Shown here: positions 26,130-37,624 of the stretch, piece after piece
Layout of the letters: each line of letters begins with the position of its first letter
Position numbering within the stretch: position 1 is the first letter of the stretch
Origin: Nemophila menziesii
Taxonomy: Eukaryota; Streptophyta; Magnoliopsida; Boraginales; Hydrophyllaceae
DNA length: 64,000 nt
Assembly (NCBI GenBank): GCA_029959085.1
Contig: JARWIR010000017.1
Coordinates: 20,821,507-20,885,506 of the forward strand
Direction: 5' to 3'
The notes under the pieces: generated by a model
Told to the model about the DNA's origin: nothing
What the model saw: the letters and a program-made list of their open reading frames with translations, nothing else
The model's database searches: none
Made by a program: the position numbers and the translations under genes

Positions 26130-26992
26130 TTTGGGAGGTCTAACGTGAAGTACCCCCTAAAGACTCAAACTATTTATAATAAGCTTCACTTTCTATTTTT
26201 TTAGCCGTCTATCCTTGTTTTGATGTTATAAATTGATAGGTTATTTAAAATATTTTCAATTTTTTTAGGGATTGGATTATTTCGTATTGGCTCTTTTTAT
26301 ATTTGATAAGTGGATATAATATACTTTCTTGCCAGATGAACTTTTTATAATAAAAAGTATCATATAAAGTCATAAAAAGAATCCTTATGGAATATTTCAT
26401 GATTCTACAAATCACCTAAAACAAACTAGCTATCATATATATTTATGATACAAATAGTAGTCACGAGGTCATGCATATAACAGAAAAAGATCGAAGAAAT
26501 CTCAATCTATATGTAAGACATATATGAGGCATCCATAGTTATGGAGCCCCTCCTTAATGTGGGGTGATATAATATATTGTAATTTTCTACTAAACGTTTT
26601 ACATAGTGCATGAGGTTCGTAAAAGAATGTCTTGATAATTCATGATCATTCTAAACATGGATTCTTAACTTTAAAAACTTAAACATAAATGACTTTTAAA
26701 TTTTTTAACATTCATATATTTTTATTAAAAATTTAACGTTATCTGGAAAAAAACTTTCCCAATTAAAAAGTATATACAAATTTTTTATTCAAATATGATT
26801 TTAACCACATAGTTTAATACACATAAACTATAACACCATTAGCGTAAAAATCACATAAACTATATCTCCTAAAATTACGGGATTTTATAAACCACAAACA
26901 ATGAATCTAATACCAATTTTCTGGATTCATACGGAACGATCTAATCCTAGATAAAAAAATTCTAAAATACATAATTTATAAAAAGTAAGCAA

Positions 26993-27066
26993 GCTGGAAT
27001 AGCTCAGTTGGTTAGAGTGTGGGGCTGTTATCCACAAGATCGGAGGTTCGACCCCTTCTTCTAGCG
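26993..27066 (+). pseudogene. tRNA-Asn(GTT) relic copy 29
   Basis: 74 nt, GTT retained. The anticodon stem is TGGGG/CCACA with a G-A mismatch, A38 is T, and G-U pairs are introduced in the D and T stems. Confidence 0.8.
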
Positions 27067-27925
27067 TTTGGGAGTTCTAACGTGAAGTACCCCTTAAAAA
27101 CTCAAACTATTTATAATAAGCTTCACTTTCTATTTTTTTTAGCCGTCTATCCTTGTTTTGATGTTTCAAATAGATAAGTTATTTGAAATATTTTCAATTT
27201 TTTTAGGGATTGGATTATTTCGTATTGGCTCTTTTTACATTTGATAACTGGATATAACATACTTTCTTGCCAGATGAATTTTTTTTTAATAAACTGTATC
27301 GTATAATTCATAAAAGAATTCTTACGGAACTTTTCATGATTCTACAAATGACCTAAAATAAATTAGCCACAATATATATTTATTATACAGAAACAGTAGT
27401 CACGAGGTCATGCATATAACAGAAAAAGATCGAAGAAATTTTAATCTATACGTAAGACATATATGGGGCATTCATAGTTATGGAGCCCCTCCTTAATGTG
27501 GGGTGATATAATATATTGTAAATTTTTACTAAAAATTTTTCATAGTGTGATCCATAAAAGAATGTCTTGATAATTCTTGATAATCCTAAACTTGGATACT
27601 TTACTTTTAAAACATAAACATAATTGACTTCTAAATTTTTTAGCATTCATATACTTTTCATAAAAGTTTTAACATCATACGGAAAAACACTTTCTAAAAT
27701 AATAAGTATATACAAAGATTATTCAATTTTTATTTTGACCACGTAGTTTAATACACATAAACTATAACACCATTAGCGTGCAAAACACATAAACTAGATC
27801 TCCTAAAATTAAAGGATTTTATATTCCATGAACAATGAATCAAATACCAATTTTCGGAATTCATACGGAACGATCTAATCGTAAATACAAAATTCTAAAA
27901 TACATAATTTATAAAAGGTGGTCTA

Positions 27926-27999
27926 GCTGGAATAGTTTAGTTGGTTAGAGCGTGTGGCCCTTAACCACAAGGTTGGAGGTTCGACCCCTCCTTCTAGCG
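27926..27999 (+). pseudogene. tRNA-Asn-derived copy 30, anticodon CTT with C33
   Basis: 74 nt. It has the same anticodon loop CCCTTAA as copy 26 (anticodon CTT, C33). The A box is TAGTTTAGTTGG. The anticodon and T stems still pair. The leader reads gtcta instead of ggcaa, so the CAA motif is lost. Confidence 0.75.
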
Positions 28000-28860
28000 T
28001 TTGGTGTGTATATTGTGATAGGAGTTCTAACGTGAAGTACCCCTTAAGAACTCAAACTATTTATAATAAGCTCCACGCTCTAGTTTTTTAGCCTTCTATC
28101 CTTGTTTTGATGTTTCAAGTAGATAGGTTATTTAAAATATTTTCTATTTTTAGGGATTGGATTATTTCGTATTTACTCTTTTTATATTTGATTAGTGGAT
28201 ATAATATACTTTCTTGCCAAATGCCTTTTTTAATAAAAAGTATCGTATAAAGTCATAATAAAATCCTTATGGAATATTTCATGATTCTACAAATTAGCCA
28301 TCATATATATCTATGATACAAAAACAGTAGTCACAAGGTCATGCATATAACATAAAAAAATCAAATAAATCTCAATCTATATGTAAGACATACATATGAG
28401 GCATCCATAGTTATGGAGCCCCTCCCTAATGTGGGGTGATATAATATATTGTAAATTTCTACTAAATGTTTTACATATTGCATGAGGTCCGTAAAAAAAT
28501 GTCTTTATAATATATGATCATCCTAAACATGGATTCCTAACTTTTAAAACTTAAACATAAATAACTTTTAAATTTTTTAACATTCATATATGTCTATAAA
28601 AACTTTAACATTATCTGGAAAAACACTTTCCTAATTAATAAGTATATGCAAAAATTATTCAATTATGATTTTAACCGCATAGTTTAATACACATAAACTA
28701 TAACACCATTAGCATGCAAATCACATACACTATATCTCCTAAAATTACAGGATTTTAAAACCACGAACAATGAATCTAATATCAATTTTCTGGATTCATA
28801 CAGAACAATCTAATACTAAATACAAAATTCTAAAATACTTAATTTATAAAAAGTATGCAA

Positions 28861-28934
28861 GCTGGAATAGCTCAGTTGGTTAAACTGTGTGGCTGTTAAC
28901 CACAAGTTCGGAGGTTCGGCCGCTTCTTCTAGCG
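28861..28934 (+). pseudogene. tRNA-Asn(GTT) relic copy 31
   Basis: 74 nt, GTT retained. The D stem is broken (GCTC/AACT), A58 is G, and the T stem is broken (GGAGG/GCTTC). Clearly a relic. Confidence 0.88.
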
Positions 28935-29785
28935 TTTGGGAGTTCTAACGTGAAGTAACCCTTAAAAACTCAAACTATTTATAATAAGCTTCACTTTCTA
29001 TTTTTTTTAGCTTTCTATCCTTGTTTCGATGTTTCAAGTAGATAGCTTATTTTAAATATTTTCAATTTTTTTAGGGATTGTATTATTTCCTATTGGCTCT
29101 TTTTATATTTAATTAGTGGATATAATAAACTTTCTTGCTAGATAATTTTTTTTATGAAAAGTATCCTATAAAGTCATAAAAAGAATCCTTATGGAACATT
29201 TCATGATTCTACAAATCACCTAGAACAAATTAGCCACAATACATATATATGATACAAAAACCGTAGTCACGAGGTCATGCATATAACAGAAAAAGATCGA
29301 AGAAAAATTAATCTATACGTAAGACATATATGGGGTATCCATAGTTATGAAGCCCCTCCTTAATGTGGGGTTATATAATATATTGTAAATTTCTACTAAA
29401 CGTTTTCCATATTGTGGTCTGTAAAAGAATGTCTTGATAATTCGTGATCATCCTAAACTTGGATACTTCACTTTTAAAACACAAACATAATTGACTTTTA
29501 AATTTTTCAACATTCATATATTTTCATAAAAGTTTTAACATTATACGGAAAAACACTTTCCCAAATAATAAGTATATACAAAAATTATGTGATTTTGACC
29601 ACATAGTTTAATACACATAAACTATAACACCATTAGCATGCAAATCACATAAACTAGATCTCATAAAATTAAAGGATTTTATATGCCATGAACAATGAAT
29701 CTAATACCAATTTTCGGGATTCATACGAAACGATCTAATCCTAAATACAAAATTCTAAAATACATAATTTATAAAAAGTGGGCAA

Positions 29786-29859
29786 GCTGGAATTGCTCAG
29801 TTGGTTAGAGCGTGTGTCTGTTAACCACAAGGTCGGAGGTTCGACCCCTCCTTCTAGCG
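29786..29859 (+). pseudogene. tRNA-Asn(GTT) copy 32, weakened
   Basis: 74 nt, GTT retained with intact B box. A9 is T, in the A box, and the anticodon stem closing pair is lost (TGTGT/CCACA). The best preserved of the edge copies; transcription is possible. Confidence 0.65.
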
Positions 29860-29978
29860 TTTGGTGTGTATATTGTGAGGGGAGTTCTAACGTGAAGTAC
29901 CCCTTAAAAAATCAAGCTATCTATAATAAGCTTCCCTTTCTATTTTTTTAGCCTTCTATCCTCTTTTTGATGTTTCAA

Positions 29979-30248
29979 GTAGATAGGTTATTCTCAGTGG
30001 CCAGGACCCTGGCTCTCAACTAGGAGGTACAGGGTTCGAATCCCCTCAGCCGTGTTATTTCTTGAGCCCTTAAAGGGGGTAAGCAAGGGGTGCATGGTTC
30101 GAGTCTCCTCCCTGAACATGGGTAACCTAGTTCTGATTAAGTGGGAGTATGCATGAGGAGGCGTGTATATTTCCTATGGGATTAGTCGTGGTGCGCGTAA
30201 GCTGGCCCGGACACCCATACATCGAAAAAAAAAAGTAGATAGGTTATT
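29979..30248 (+). mobile_element. SINE inserted between tRNA copies 32 and 33
   Basis: A 242-bp insert at 29993-30234 ends in a poly-A run and is flanked by perfect 14-bp direct repeats gtagataggttatt (29979-29992 and 30235-30248), the duplicated target. It contains two tRNA-type B boxes (30033-30043 and 30096-30106), as expected of a Pol III-derived SINE. The 3' part ('tgggattagtcg' to the A-run) is shared with the element ending at 39,510, so this is a family in this genome. LINE machinery would have moved it in trans. It entered an already existing, already decayed array edge. Confidence 0.88.
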
Positions 30249-30986
30249 TAAAATATTTTCAAATTTTTTAGGGATTGGATTATTTCGTATTGACTCTTTT
30301 TATATTTGATTAGTGGATATAATATACTTTCTTGCTAGATGAATTTTTTTTTATAAAAAGTATCGTATAAAAAGAACCTTATGGAACAATTCATGATTCT
30401 ACAAATCACCTAAAACAAATTAGCCATCAAATATATTTATGATACAAAAACAGTAGTCACGAGGTAATGCATATAACAGAAAAAGATCGAAGAAATTTCA
30501 ATCTATACGTAAGACATATATGAGGCATCCATAGTTATGGTGCCCCTCCTTAATATGGGGTGATATAATATATTGTAAATTTTTACTAAACGTTTTACAT
30601 AGTGCATATAGTCAATAAAAGAATGTCTTGATAATTGATCATCTGAAACATGGATTCTTAACTTTTAAAACTTAAACATAAATGACTTTTAAATTTTTGA
30701 ACATCCATATATTTTTATAAAAATTTTAACATTATCTGGAAAAAAAAAACTTTCCCAATTAATAAGTATATAAAAAAATTATTCAATTATGATTTTAACC
30801 ACATAGTTTAATACACATAAACTTATAACACCGTTAGCGTGCAAATCACATAAACTAGATCTTCTAAAATTACAAGATTTTATAAACCAAGAATAATGAA
30901 TCTAATACCAATTTTCTTGATTCATACACAACGATCTAATCCTAAATACAAAATTCTTAAATACATAATTTATAAAAAGTATGCAA

Positions 30987-31060
30987 GCTGGAATATTTTA
31001 GTTGGTTAGAGCGTGTGGTTGTTAACCACAAGATTGGAGGTTCGACCCCTCCTTCTAGCG
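30987..31060 (+). pseudogene. tRNA-Asn(GTT) relic copy 33, last unit
   Basis: 74 nt, GTT and T arm retained. The D arm is damaged (TATTTTAGTTGG in place of the A box). It lies beyond the SINE insertion, so it is 1201 bp from copy 32. Last recognisable tRNA unit. Confidence 0.85.
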
Positions 31061-31216
31061 TTTGGGAGTTTTAACGTGAAGTACCCCTTAAAAACTCAAA
31101 CTATTTACAATAAGCTTCACTTTCTATTTTTTTTAGCCTTCTATCCTTGTTTTGAGGTTTCAAGTAGATAGGTTATTTTGAATTTTTTAATTTTTTTTAG
31201 GGATTAGTATTATTTC

Positions 31217-31584
31217 ATGCTAATTTATTGGGTTATTTTTACAGTTAGGTCTATCTAGAGTTCTAGACTAATCCAAGTATATTATTTTTTATGTTATCAT
31301 CAAAGATATATAAACAAAAGTAATACAAAACCTATTTAATATCATAAAATAAAAATTATTGCATGCTTCTATATAAAAATATTATAATTTAGGATAACCA
31401 AAAGCGCAAATCCTCCATTAGCCATAAAGGGATCGATAATAGTAATCGTAGTCATAAAAATACTATTTATTTCTAATTGATTTATTTTTGTTTTTCAATA
31501 AAAAAATTACCTCTCACTTGGGAATTTTTACCATACCCTCGAATATTAGAAATATCAGAAAGGTATCAATCTTTCGGAAATTCC
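31217..31584. other. AT-rich sequence, nothing recognised
   Basis: Unique-looking AT-rich DNA between array edge and the hAT-type element. No open frame, RNA gene or repeat seen. Confidence 0.5.
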
Positions 31585-32169
31585 TACACAGGTAGGGATG
31601 GCAATGGTTACGGTTAAAAACCGAAACCGATGACAACCAAACCGGTTGAAAACCGAATTATATAACCATGGTTAAAACCATTAGGTTATGGTTTTGAAAA
31701 GTGTAACCGATGGATAATACCGTTAGGTTATGGTTTTTGATAAAAATAAAACCGAAAAACCGAAAACCGTTTATTATCATATATATTTTCAAATTTTATA
31801 ATAATTTAGATTAAATTAGATATATTGAAATTCTAAAAGTACAATCAAAATACTAGATTTAACCAATTAAATAATAAATATGCAATTTAATCAAATACCA
31901 ACACAGTTTTTTATAAACCTTAAAGTTTTCTTTTATATGGTAGTTTTATTCTATGAAATTTAGTATATTTATTAAATTATCATTTGAATATTGTTAAAAA
32001 CCGAAAAACCGTATAAAATACCGAAACCGAATAATACGGTTATGGTTTTGAAAAGTGTAACCGATGGTTAAAACCGTTAAGGATATGGTTTTTAATTATA
32101 AAAACCGTTATGGTTATGGTTTTTGGAATTTTTGAAAAAAACTGATCCGTTGTCATCCCTATACACAGG
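31585..32169. mobile_element. hAT-type MITE with 8-bp target duplication
   Basis: Body 31593-32161 (569 bp). It begins tagggatggcaa and ends ttgtcatcccta, 12-bp terminal inverted repeats with one mismatch. Flanks are the direct repeat tacacagg (31585-31592 and 32162-32169). Eight-bp duplications and this terminus style fit the hAT superfamily. The interior is built from repeated 'aaaccgaaaccg' and 'ggttatggttttt' words and has no open frame, so it must rely on a transposase made elsewhere. Confidence 0.85.
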
Positions 32170-32352
32170 TGTGTTATAGACCTCTATAAGGTTGTGATGA
32201 GACAACCCAGAAACTCTAGAGTACATATTTGAGACTAAAATCAACTACAGATAAAAGACATACACTTAATATAATTTTTCGATTTTAGAAATTATAAGTT
32301 ATACATTAAAAAAATAAGTCATGAATTAAAAAGATAAAAATAATATCATAAT

Positions 32353-32839
32353 AGAATATAAGTCATATGCTTGTATTCTCAGGGATTCTCGAGGAAGCTT
32401 AGTTGATGGTTGTTCAAAAAAAAAAATTGCTAACTCCCGACTTGAAGCTGAGGCTAGAGGACTTCTACAAGCTTGTGAGATAGCTTCAAGACTTCCTAGA
32501 GGCAAAGCTGAAGTGGAGAGTGACTGCCAAGCCCTTGTTCTTCAATCTTCTAGGAATTCTAAGTCTTTTTGTAATATTAGAGGGTTTGTAAACTGTATTA
32601 GTAGGATTAAAAAGGATTGTAATTTTAAAATATCCTTTGTTAGGAGGTCTAGAAATTGTTGTGCAGATTGGGTGGCTAAACAGGAGATTAAAGACTCCTT
32701 GTTTAGCCTTTGGAACTGTTTTCCACCTCCCAAGCTTGCTCTCTATTCGCTCATGACTATAACTCTACTGTGATGGGGTAATTTGTATTTTTGAAGTTTT
32801 TATTTATGCTTCCTTCGACCAAAAAAAAAAAGAATATAA
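32353..32839 (+). mobile_element. 5'-truncated LINE end with RNase H-like domain
   Basis: The insert (about 32362-32830) ends in A11 and is bounded by the 9-bp direct repeat agaatataa (32353-32361 and 32831-32839), the target duplication of a LINE. One frame is open from near its start to the TGA at 32771-32773. It encodes a fragment with ILRDSRGSLVDG, LEAEARGLL and ESDCQALV, the signature of the RNase H-like (RVT_3) domain at the end of plant LINE ORF2. Only this tail was copied in; it has no start of its own and is not expected to be a working protein. Confidence 0.85.
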
Positions 32840-33603
32840 AATTAGACTTATTAGGTGTGATAAAGATTTTAGGAGAGAATGAAAAAAAGTTATAGAATTG
32901 AAGACACATAATCTCTATTATTTTGTTCGAAGTTAAATGAATTATGAATTTTTGTAGTTTTTATAGTAAAAAGTTAAACTCTAAAATTCGCAACCCGAAA
33001 ATAAAACAAATCGTCAAATTTCGGGTCAGATTAAGAGAGATGGTCGGGTTAAACGGGTTTTCTGACATTGTGCACAAACAACCCTACCCGAGTGCACTCT
33101 CATATGCTTGGCTGAGTAAAAAGTTCTATTTCAATGTCAGATCTTTTCGTTAATCCAACATTCCAGTCCAACCAATTAGTTGAAATTCTTTTATTCTTCT
33201 GAAATTGTACAAGAGAAAGTTTTCCGTCAGATTTCTGAATTTAGAGTTGGTTTTTTGCCTGAGTTTCACCAAATGTCACTTCTCATTTTGAGAAGAAGCT
33301 CTACTCATGAAAGTTGTTGGAACAAAACAAAAACAAAAAATCTCATGAAATTCATTTCAGGGGGGACATACTTAATTATAGCAACACTTACGAACGAAAC
33401 AGACAAAACGTTAATATCCAATAAAAATACGAAATTGTTACATGTAGTCATACACAATCTCTAAACCTCCAAGTTACACTTTTACATGTCATGGAGTAAC
33501 AATTTTACAGGCAAATCTGAGAATAACATTTAGATTACACCTATTTTCATATCATAACACCACCACGCAAATCTTAACAAATGTCTTACTGACACATTTT
33601 TTC
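32840..33603. other. 3' flank and probable 3' UTR of the SBP gene
   Basis: AT-rich. The part nearest 33,604 should be the - strand gene's 3' UTR; the polyadenylation site cannot be fixed. Short + strand frames here show no family signature. Confidence 0.5.
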
Positions 33604-35736
33604 TTAAACCCATATATCAGAGGTGCAATCTCCACCAGGATATCTCATCTCATGTGCTAAAGCTGGTCCATCAGGTTCATCACCAAAGTCCACAAAAAAC
33701 TTGGGGTTAATAGCAAGACCCCCTTCTTCAGTATCAACATCAAGCTGTATAATATGACCTCCTTTCTCAACAAGCTCCGGATAAAATTGACGATCCCATG
33801 CACTGTAAAGAGAGTTTGTAGCGTATAGCCTTTTCCCATCTAGACTCAACTGTATCATTTGTGGTCCTCCTCTCAATTTCTTACCCTGTAAATTCCAAAG
33901 TACAAAACATGAATCTCTATATATACTAGTATATTTCATAATCATTTCATAATCATATATATAATACCTGAATCTCTGGCACATCATGCTGGAAAGTTGT
34001 ACCATCCTCAGTCTCAGCAAGTACCAAGCCTCCTTTTCGTATGGACCCACCAACCCACGCTTGGCCAGTTAACCTAGGATTCTTAGGATCCTCGATATTA
34101 TATTGTCTAATGTCACCGTGAAGCCAGTTCGCCAAGTAGAGGAAACGATCATCGAGCGAAATGAGAAAATCAGTAATAAGCCCCGGCATTTCCGGTAAAA
34201 TCCAGTTTTGCACCTTGAGGGGCTTCACAGATATTGCTACCTCGTGACTCCATGTTTCATCTGGATTCTTGAAAAATCGCACCATGTTACTCGTCAAAGC
34301 ACACCCAACGAAACCTGTATCCTTCGCTGGATCATGTAGAAACCTAATCTGTAAAAAGAAAAAAAAATTAAATTCTGATATAAGTTTATAATTAAAGGAA
34401 AAGTAAAATGATTTTTATTTTAGTTCTCGGTCTTACCTCTAAAGGTAAAAGGCCAGTGCTACCGAGATCTAAAGTTTGTTTCAATTCACAATCAGGCCAG
34501 TTGTATACGTGCAAATGACGGCCATAAAGACCATCAGCTACATGTTGAAGGTCAAAACCTTGAGTAAAAGCAGCTGGAGCGCCCCAAGAAGTGCTGATCA
34601 TGGTATTGTGTCTAGGTTGATACCAAAAATCATACCCATACAAAGGACTATGCCCTGGTTTGTCCCATCTTCCCTTCACATTGAAATCCGAATCAAGCAA
34701 TAAAAATCCATTCCCTTCAGCATTCCCATCTTGGTCTCCTAAGCACGAAACCATGATTTCACCAGTAGCTAGACAGTGAGCTGTGTGTGGAAATGCTAAT
34801 CCAGTCTTTTCAATTATCTCTATAGGATCAACATATTTGTGCAAACTTGGTGCTCTTGGATCCTTTTGTGTATCAATCGCGTAGATACGCCCAGAACTGA
34901 ACACAATAGTTTCCATATTTTTTTAGATATATTCTTGAAAGAACAATAACTACGTAAGACAAAAAAGAGATATATGGCTTACATAAGTGAAGGTAAAACG
35001 AGAAATTTTCGGGAAACTGATCCATCGTCATAGCAAGAGCTACATGCATTCCATCCAGAATGGTGAAGTTCATCTCCCACAAAAGGCATGGGAAGGCGAT
35101 GAATGACTTTGGAATATGTTGGGGAATTAGGATCTACATCCACTGTACCCAGATAATCAGGCTTCTCTTTCCCGGTTGTTCCTGCAATTCAATCATGATT
35201 TTGAGCTGTGTATTTACTTCAAAATATATTAAAAAATATAGTCCCAAAAAATATTTATCAATATTTTACTAAAACAAAATTCCTGAATCCACTGACTCTC
35301 AAGATTTTAAACCGATCTAACCGAGAAGAGGATTGAATTAGACATAATTACATACCAAAGATTATGTAGCTAACACATATAAGATCGATTAAAAGATGAC
35401 GGATTAAAATTAACCGGAGTCAAAGGGATCTAAATAAAAGAATCTCTAAACCCACAAACTAGATTCCATATGATTCCTTTGAATTTTTTATGAAGTCAAA
35501 ATTGATAAAATATTACAGAAAATCTTTAGATCGATAAAATATTACGGAAACCATTAAGTCAAGATTGAGGTACCTGAGTAGATACATGTGACATAAATAA
35601 GGGTCTCTTTAGGACCAGACATAGCTTCGAGTGGAGTAGCATAACCAGGTCCTTTCTTACAGCAACTACTCTTAGTCCTCGGCTCCTCCTTCTCAGCCGC
35701 CACTTTCCCGTGATCCACCGCCGTACCTGTCGTCAT
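33604..35736 (-). CDS. SBP1: Selenium-binding protein (SBP1 / methanethiol oxidase family), five exons
   Basis: Exons in coding order: 35736-35574, 35181-34983, 34896-34437, 34348-33968, 33885-33604; all introns are GT-AG and phases join without a break, giving 494 residues against about 490 in plant SBP1. The ATG at 35736 opens an N-terminus followed by the family segment [14 protein letters not shown]. The conserved [10 protein letters not shown] lies near residues 90-99 and CSSC at 101-104, the histidine/cysteine region linked to metal and selenium binding. The C-terminus is the typical [15 protein letters not shown] plus V. SBP56 proteins form a beta-propeller; plant members bind selenium and cadmium and affect stress tolerance, and the family includes methanethiol oxidases (established knowledge). 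After CSSC this protein has YDD, where Arabidopsis has HGD and human SELENBP1 has FGD. The gene looks intact. Splice junctions are inferred from sequence only. Confidence 0.95.
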
Positions 35737-35811
35737 TTCTCTGTGTGTTTTTGTGGGTTTATATGAGCAAGATTATCCTAAGCTGTTGAAAAAGTTGGAA
35801 TTGAAATACCC

Positions 35812-35819
35812 TTTAAATA
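35812..35819 (-). promoter_or_regulatory. Candidate TATA box of the SBP gene
   Basis: On the - strand this reads TATTTAAA, about 76-83 bases before the SBP start codon. Position and sequence suit a Pol II TATA element; not otherwise supported. Confidence 0.45.
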
Positions 35820-36333
35820 GCAAATGATACCCTTTGCCAAAAAAAAATTAGCAAATGATATCTGATCCTAACAGATAATTATAGTCATGCATTAATTTTC
35901 GTTTGTATTTACTGATTTTGACTTCTGATGTAACCCGATGTATTATATTACGTACAAGGTTCATTTTCGATTTATTTTTTTTCCGTCCAAGGGGGATGAA
36001 TCTGTGTTACGCATGTATTGATTGCTCAACATAATGCTACGATGTTGGGAGCCCATAATCTGACACGTGGATAATATTTTTTAAAGTCATTTTATAGTTA
36101 CGTGGATGGAAATAATTGGACAGATTCTGTTTTTGTTGTACTTTGTTCTTGAACATCGGTTACTAAAGTCATACATCATCCATCTCGTGATTACGAAAAA
36201 AAAAAAAATCGATCTCGTGATAACATATTCAATGAAAGATTCTTGATAAGAGTTAATCTGTGGCTACATCTGGACTCCATTTGAATAGTTTTGAATATTT
36301 AATTTTGATATTAAATTAATTGAAAAGATAATT
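35820..36333. other. Upstream region of the SBP gene
   Basis: No gene seen. AT-rich, with an A12 run near 36,197. It likely includes SBP promoter sequence, but no specific element can be named. Confidence 0.4.
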
Positions 36334-37624
36334 CCCAATTAATTACACTTCCTCATTTTTCATTCTAAAAAAAAGAATGGAAGAAATTACTTTCTACTTA
36401 CTCACAAATTTTCAACTTAATTCTCAATTAAGTACATGGTCATATTTACTTTCCATTATTATGGTTTTTTATTTTATTATATATTTATATTATATTTATA
36501 TTTAATATCTGAATTTATTTTTTTATTTTTTTAAATAATTTTTTTTCGATTTATTTTTAATTTTTTTTCGAAATTTTTTTTTCGAAATTTTTTTTTTTTC
36601 GAATTTTTTTTTTCGATTTTTTTTCCCGAATTTTTTTTTTCAAAAAAAAAAAAAAATTTCGGAAATTTTTTTCCCGAATTTTTTTTCCCCGAAGACTTTT
36701 TTATTAACACACAAGTCCATACTGTTTTGTGTTACATTAACACACAATCAGATGTTCAGACTATCTGTACACTATTATCTATTTCTGTATACAAATATTC
36801 TGTATATCTTATTCTGTGTTCCTGCAACACACAATTCTTATTTGTGTGTGTTTAAGCAACGCAAAACTGTAAATGACACACAAGTCTATACTGTTTTGTG
36901 TTACTGTAACTCACACATCAAGCAATTGTGTGTTACATTAACACACAATCAGATGTTCAGACTACCTGTACACTATTATCTATTACTGTGTACAAATATT
37001 CTGTATATCTTATTCTGTGTTCCTGCAACACACAATTGTTATTTGTGTGTGTTTAAGCAACGCAAAACTGTAAATGATAAACGCATTGTGTGTCTTACCA
37101 ACACAAAACCCATACTGTTGTGTGTTACTGTAACACATACTTCCAGCAATTGCGTGTTGCATGAATACATAATCAGCCTACATATACATTAGTCTATACC
37201 TTTGTGTACAAATATTCTATCTGTCTGATTTTGTGTTCATGTATCACACAATTTGTTATTTATGTGTGTTTAAGCAACTCAATATTATGCATATTGGGTG
37301 TTCATGCAACACACAACATATATGATTTTGTGTTACTTTAACACACAATTATCATATGTACTAATCTTACATCATGTTATCATGGAAAAAAATTCCGGGG
37401 GAAAAAATCGAAAAAAGAAATATTTTTTGAAAAAAAAAATATTTAAAAAAATCGAAAAAAAATAAATAAACATTAAACTATAATTAATAAAATATATAAT
37501 TAAAGTAATTAATATTAGGTGGAAGGATATTTTGGTAATTGGGTAATATTTTGTGCTTAATTGGGAATTAAGTTGAAGTTGTAATTAATAGGGAATACTT
37601 ACCTTCTTCGCGTAATTAATTGGG
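36334..37624. mobile_element. Long inverted-repeat element with internal ~200-bp tandem repeats
   Basis: Outer arms are imperfect inverted repeats: cccaattaattac at 36334-36346 pairs with gtaattaattggg at 37612-37624, and caacttaattctcaattaag on the left matches the reverse of cttaattgggaattaagttg on the right. Inside are T-rich then A-rich tracts with 'cgaaa' words (36,530-36,700 and 37,385-37,470). The core is a tandem repeat of about 201 bp (starts near 36,728 and 36,929, with a third degenerate unit near 37,153) rich in 'acacacaatt' and 'tgtgttac'. The 146-residue open frame at 36752-37192 runs through these repeats and is not a gene. It resembles a non-autonomous Mutator-like or MITE-type element. 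No clear target duplication found. Confidence 0.6.

Larger units (their letters stand above)
1..31216 (+). repeat. Tandem array of ~945-bp units, each with one tRNA-Asn gene or relic
   Basis: Thirty-three head-to-tail units are visible, all in the same orientation. Start-to-start spacing of the tRNA genes is mostly 939-947 bp; copies 4-5 sit in 923-925-bp units, the decayed right side has 884-937 bp, and one 1201-bp gap is explained by a SINE. The left end is cut by the window. The right end fades out near 31,216, after which unit sequence is no longer recognisable. Two unit types exist: one with 'tttaggg' directly after the tRNA (copies 1, 2, 8, 9, 24) and one with 'tttggtg' (most others). 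Near-identity of the left 24 units points to recent homogenisation by unequal exchange. Tandem tRNA arrays are known in plants (for example the Ser-Tyr-Tyr cluster of Arabidopsis); a large tRNA-Asn array is less usual. Confidence 0.97.

Noticed and set aside
1..31216. CRISPR array, 5S rDNA or plain centromeric satellite
   Set aside because: Units of 945 bp do not fit CRISPR repeats and spacers, no 5S rRNA sequence is present, and each unit contains a clear tRNA-Asn cloverleaf. A heterochromatic location remains possible but is not shown.
36752..37192. 146-residue plus-strand open frame
   Set aside because: It spans the ~201-bp tandem repeat and shows the same peptide twice; composition is repeat-driven with no family match.
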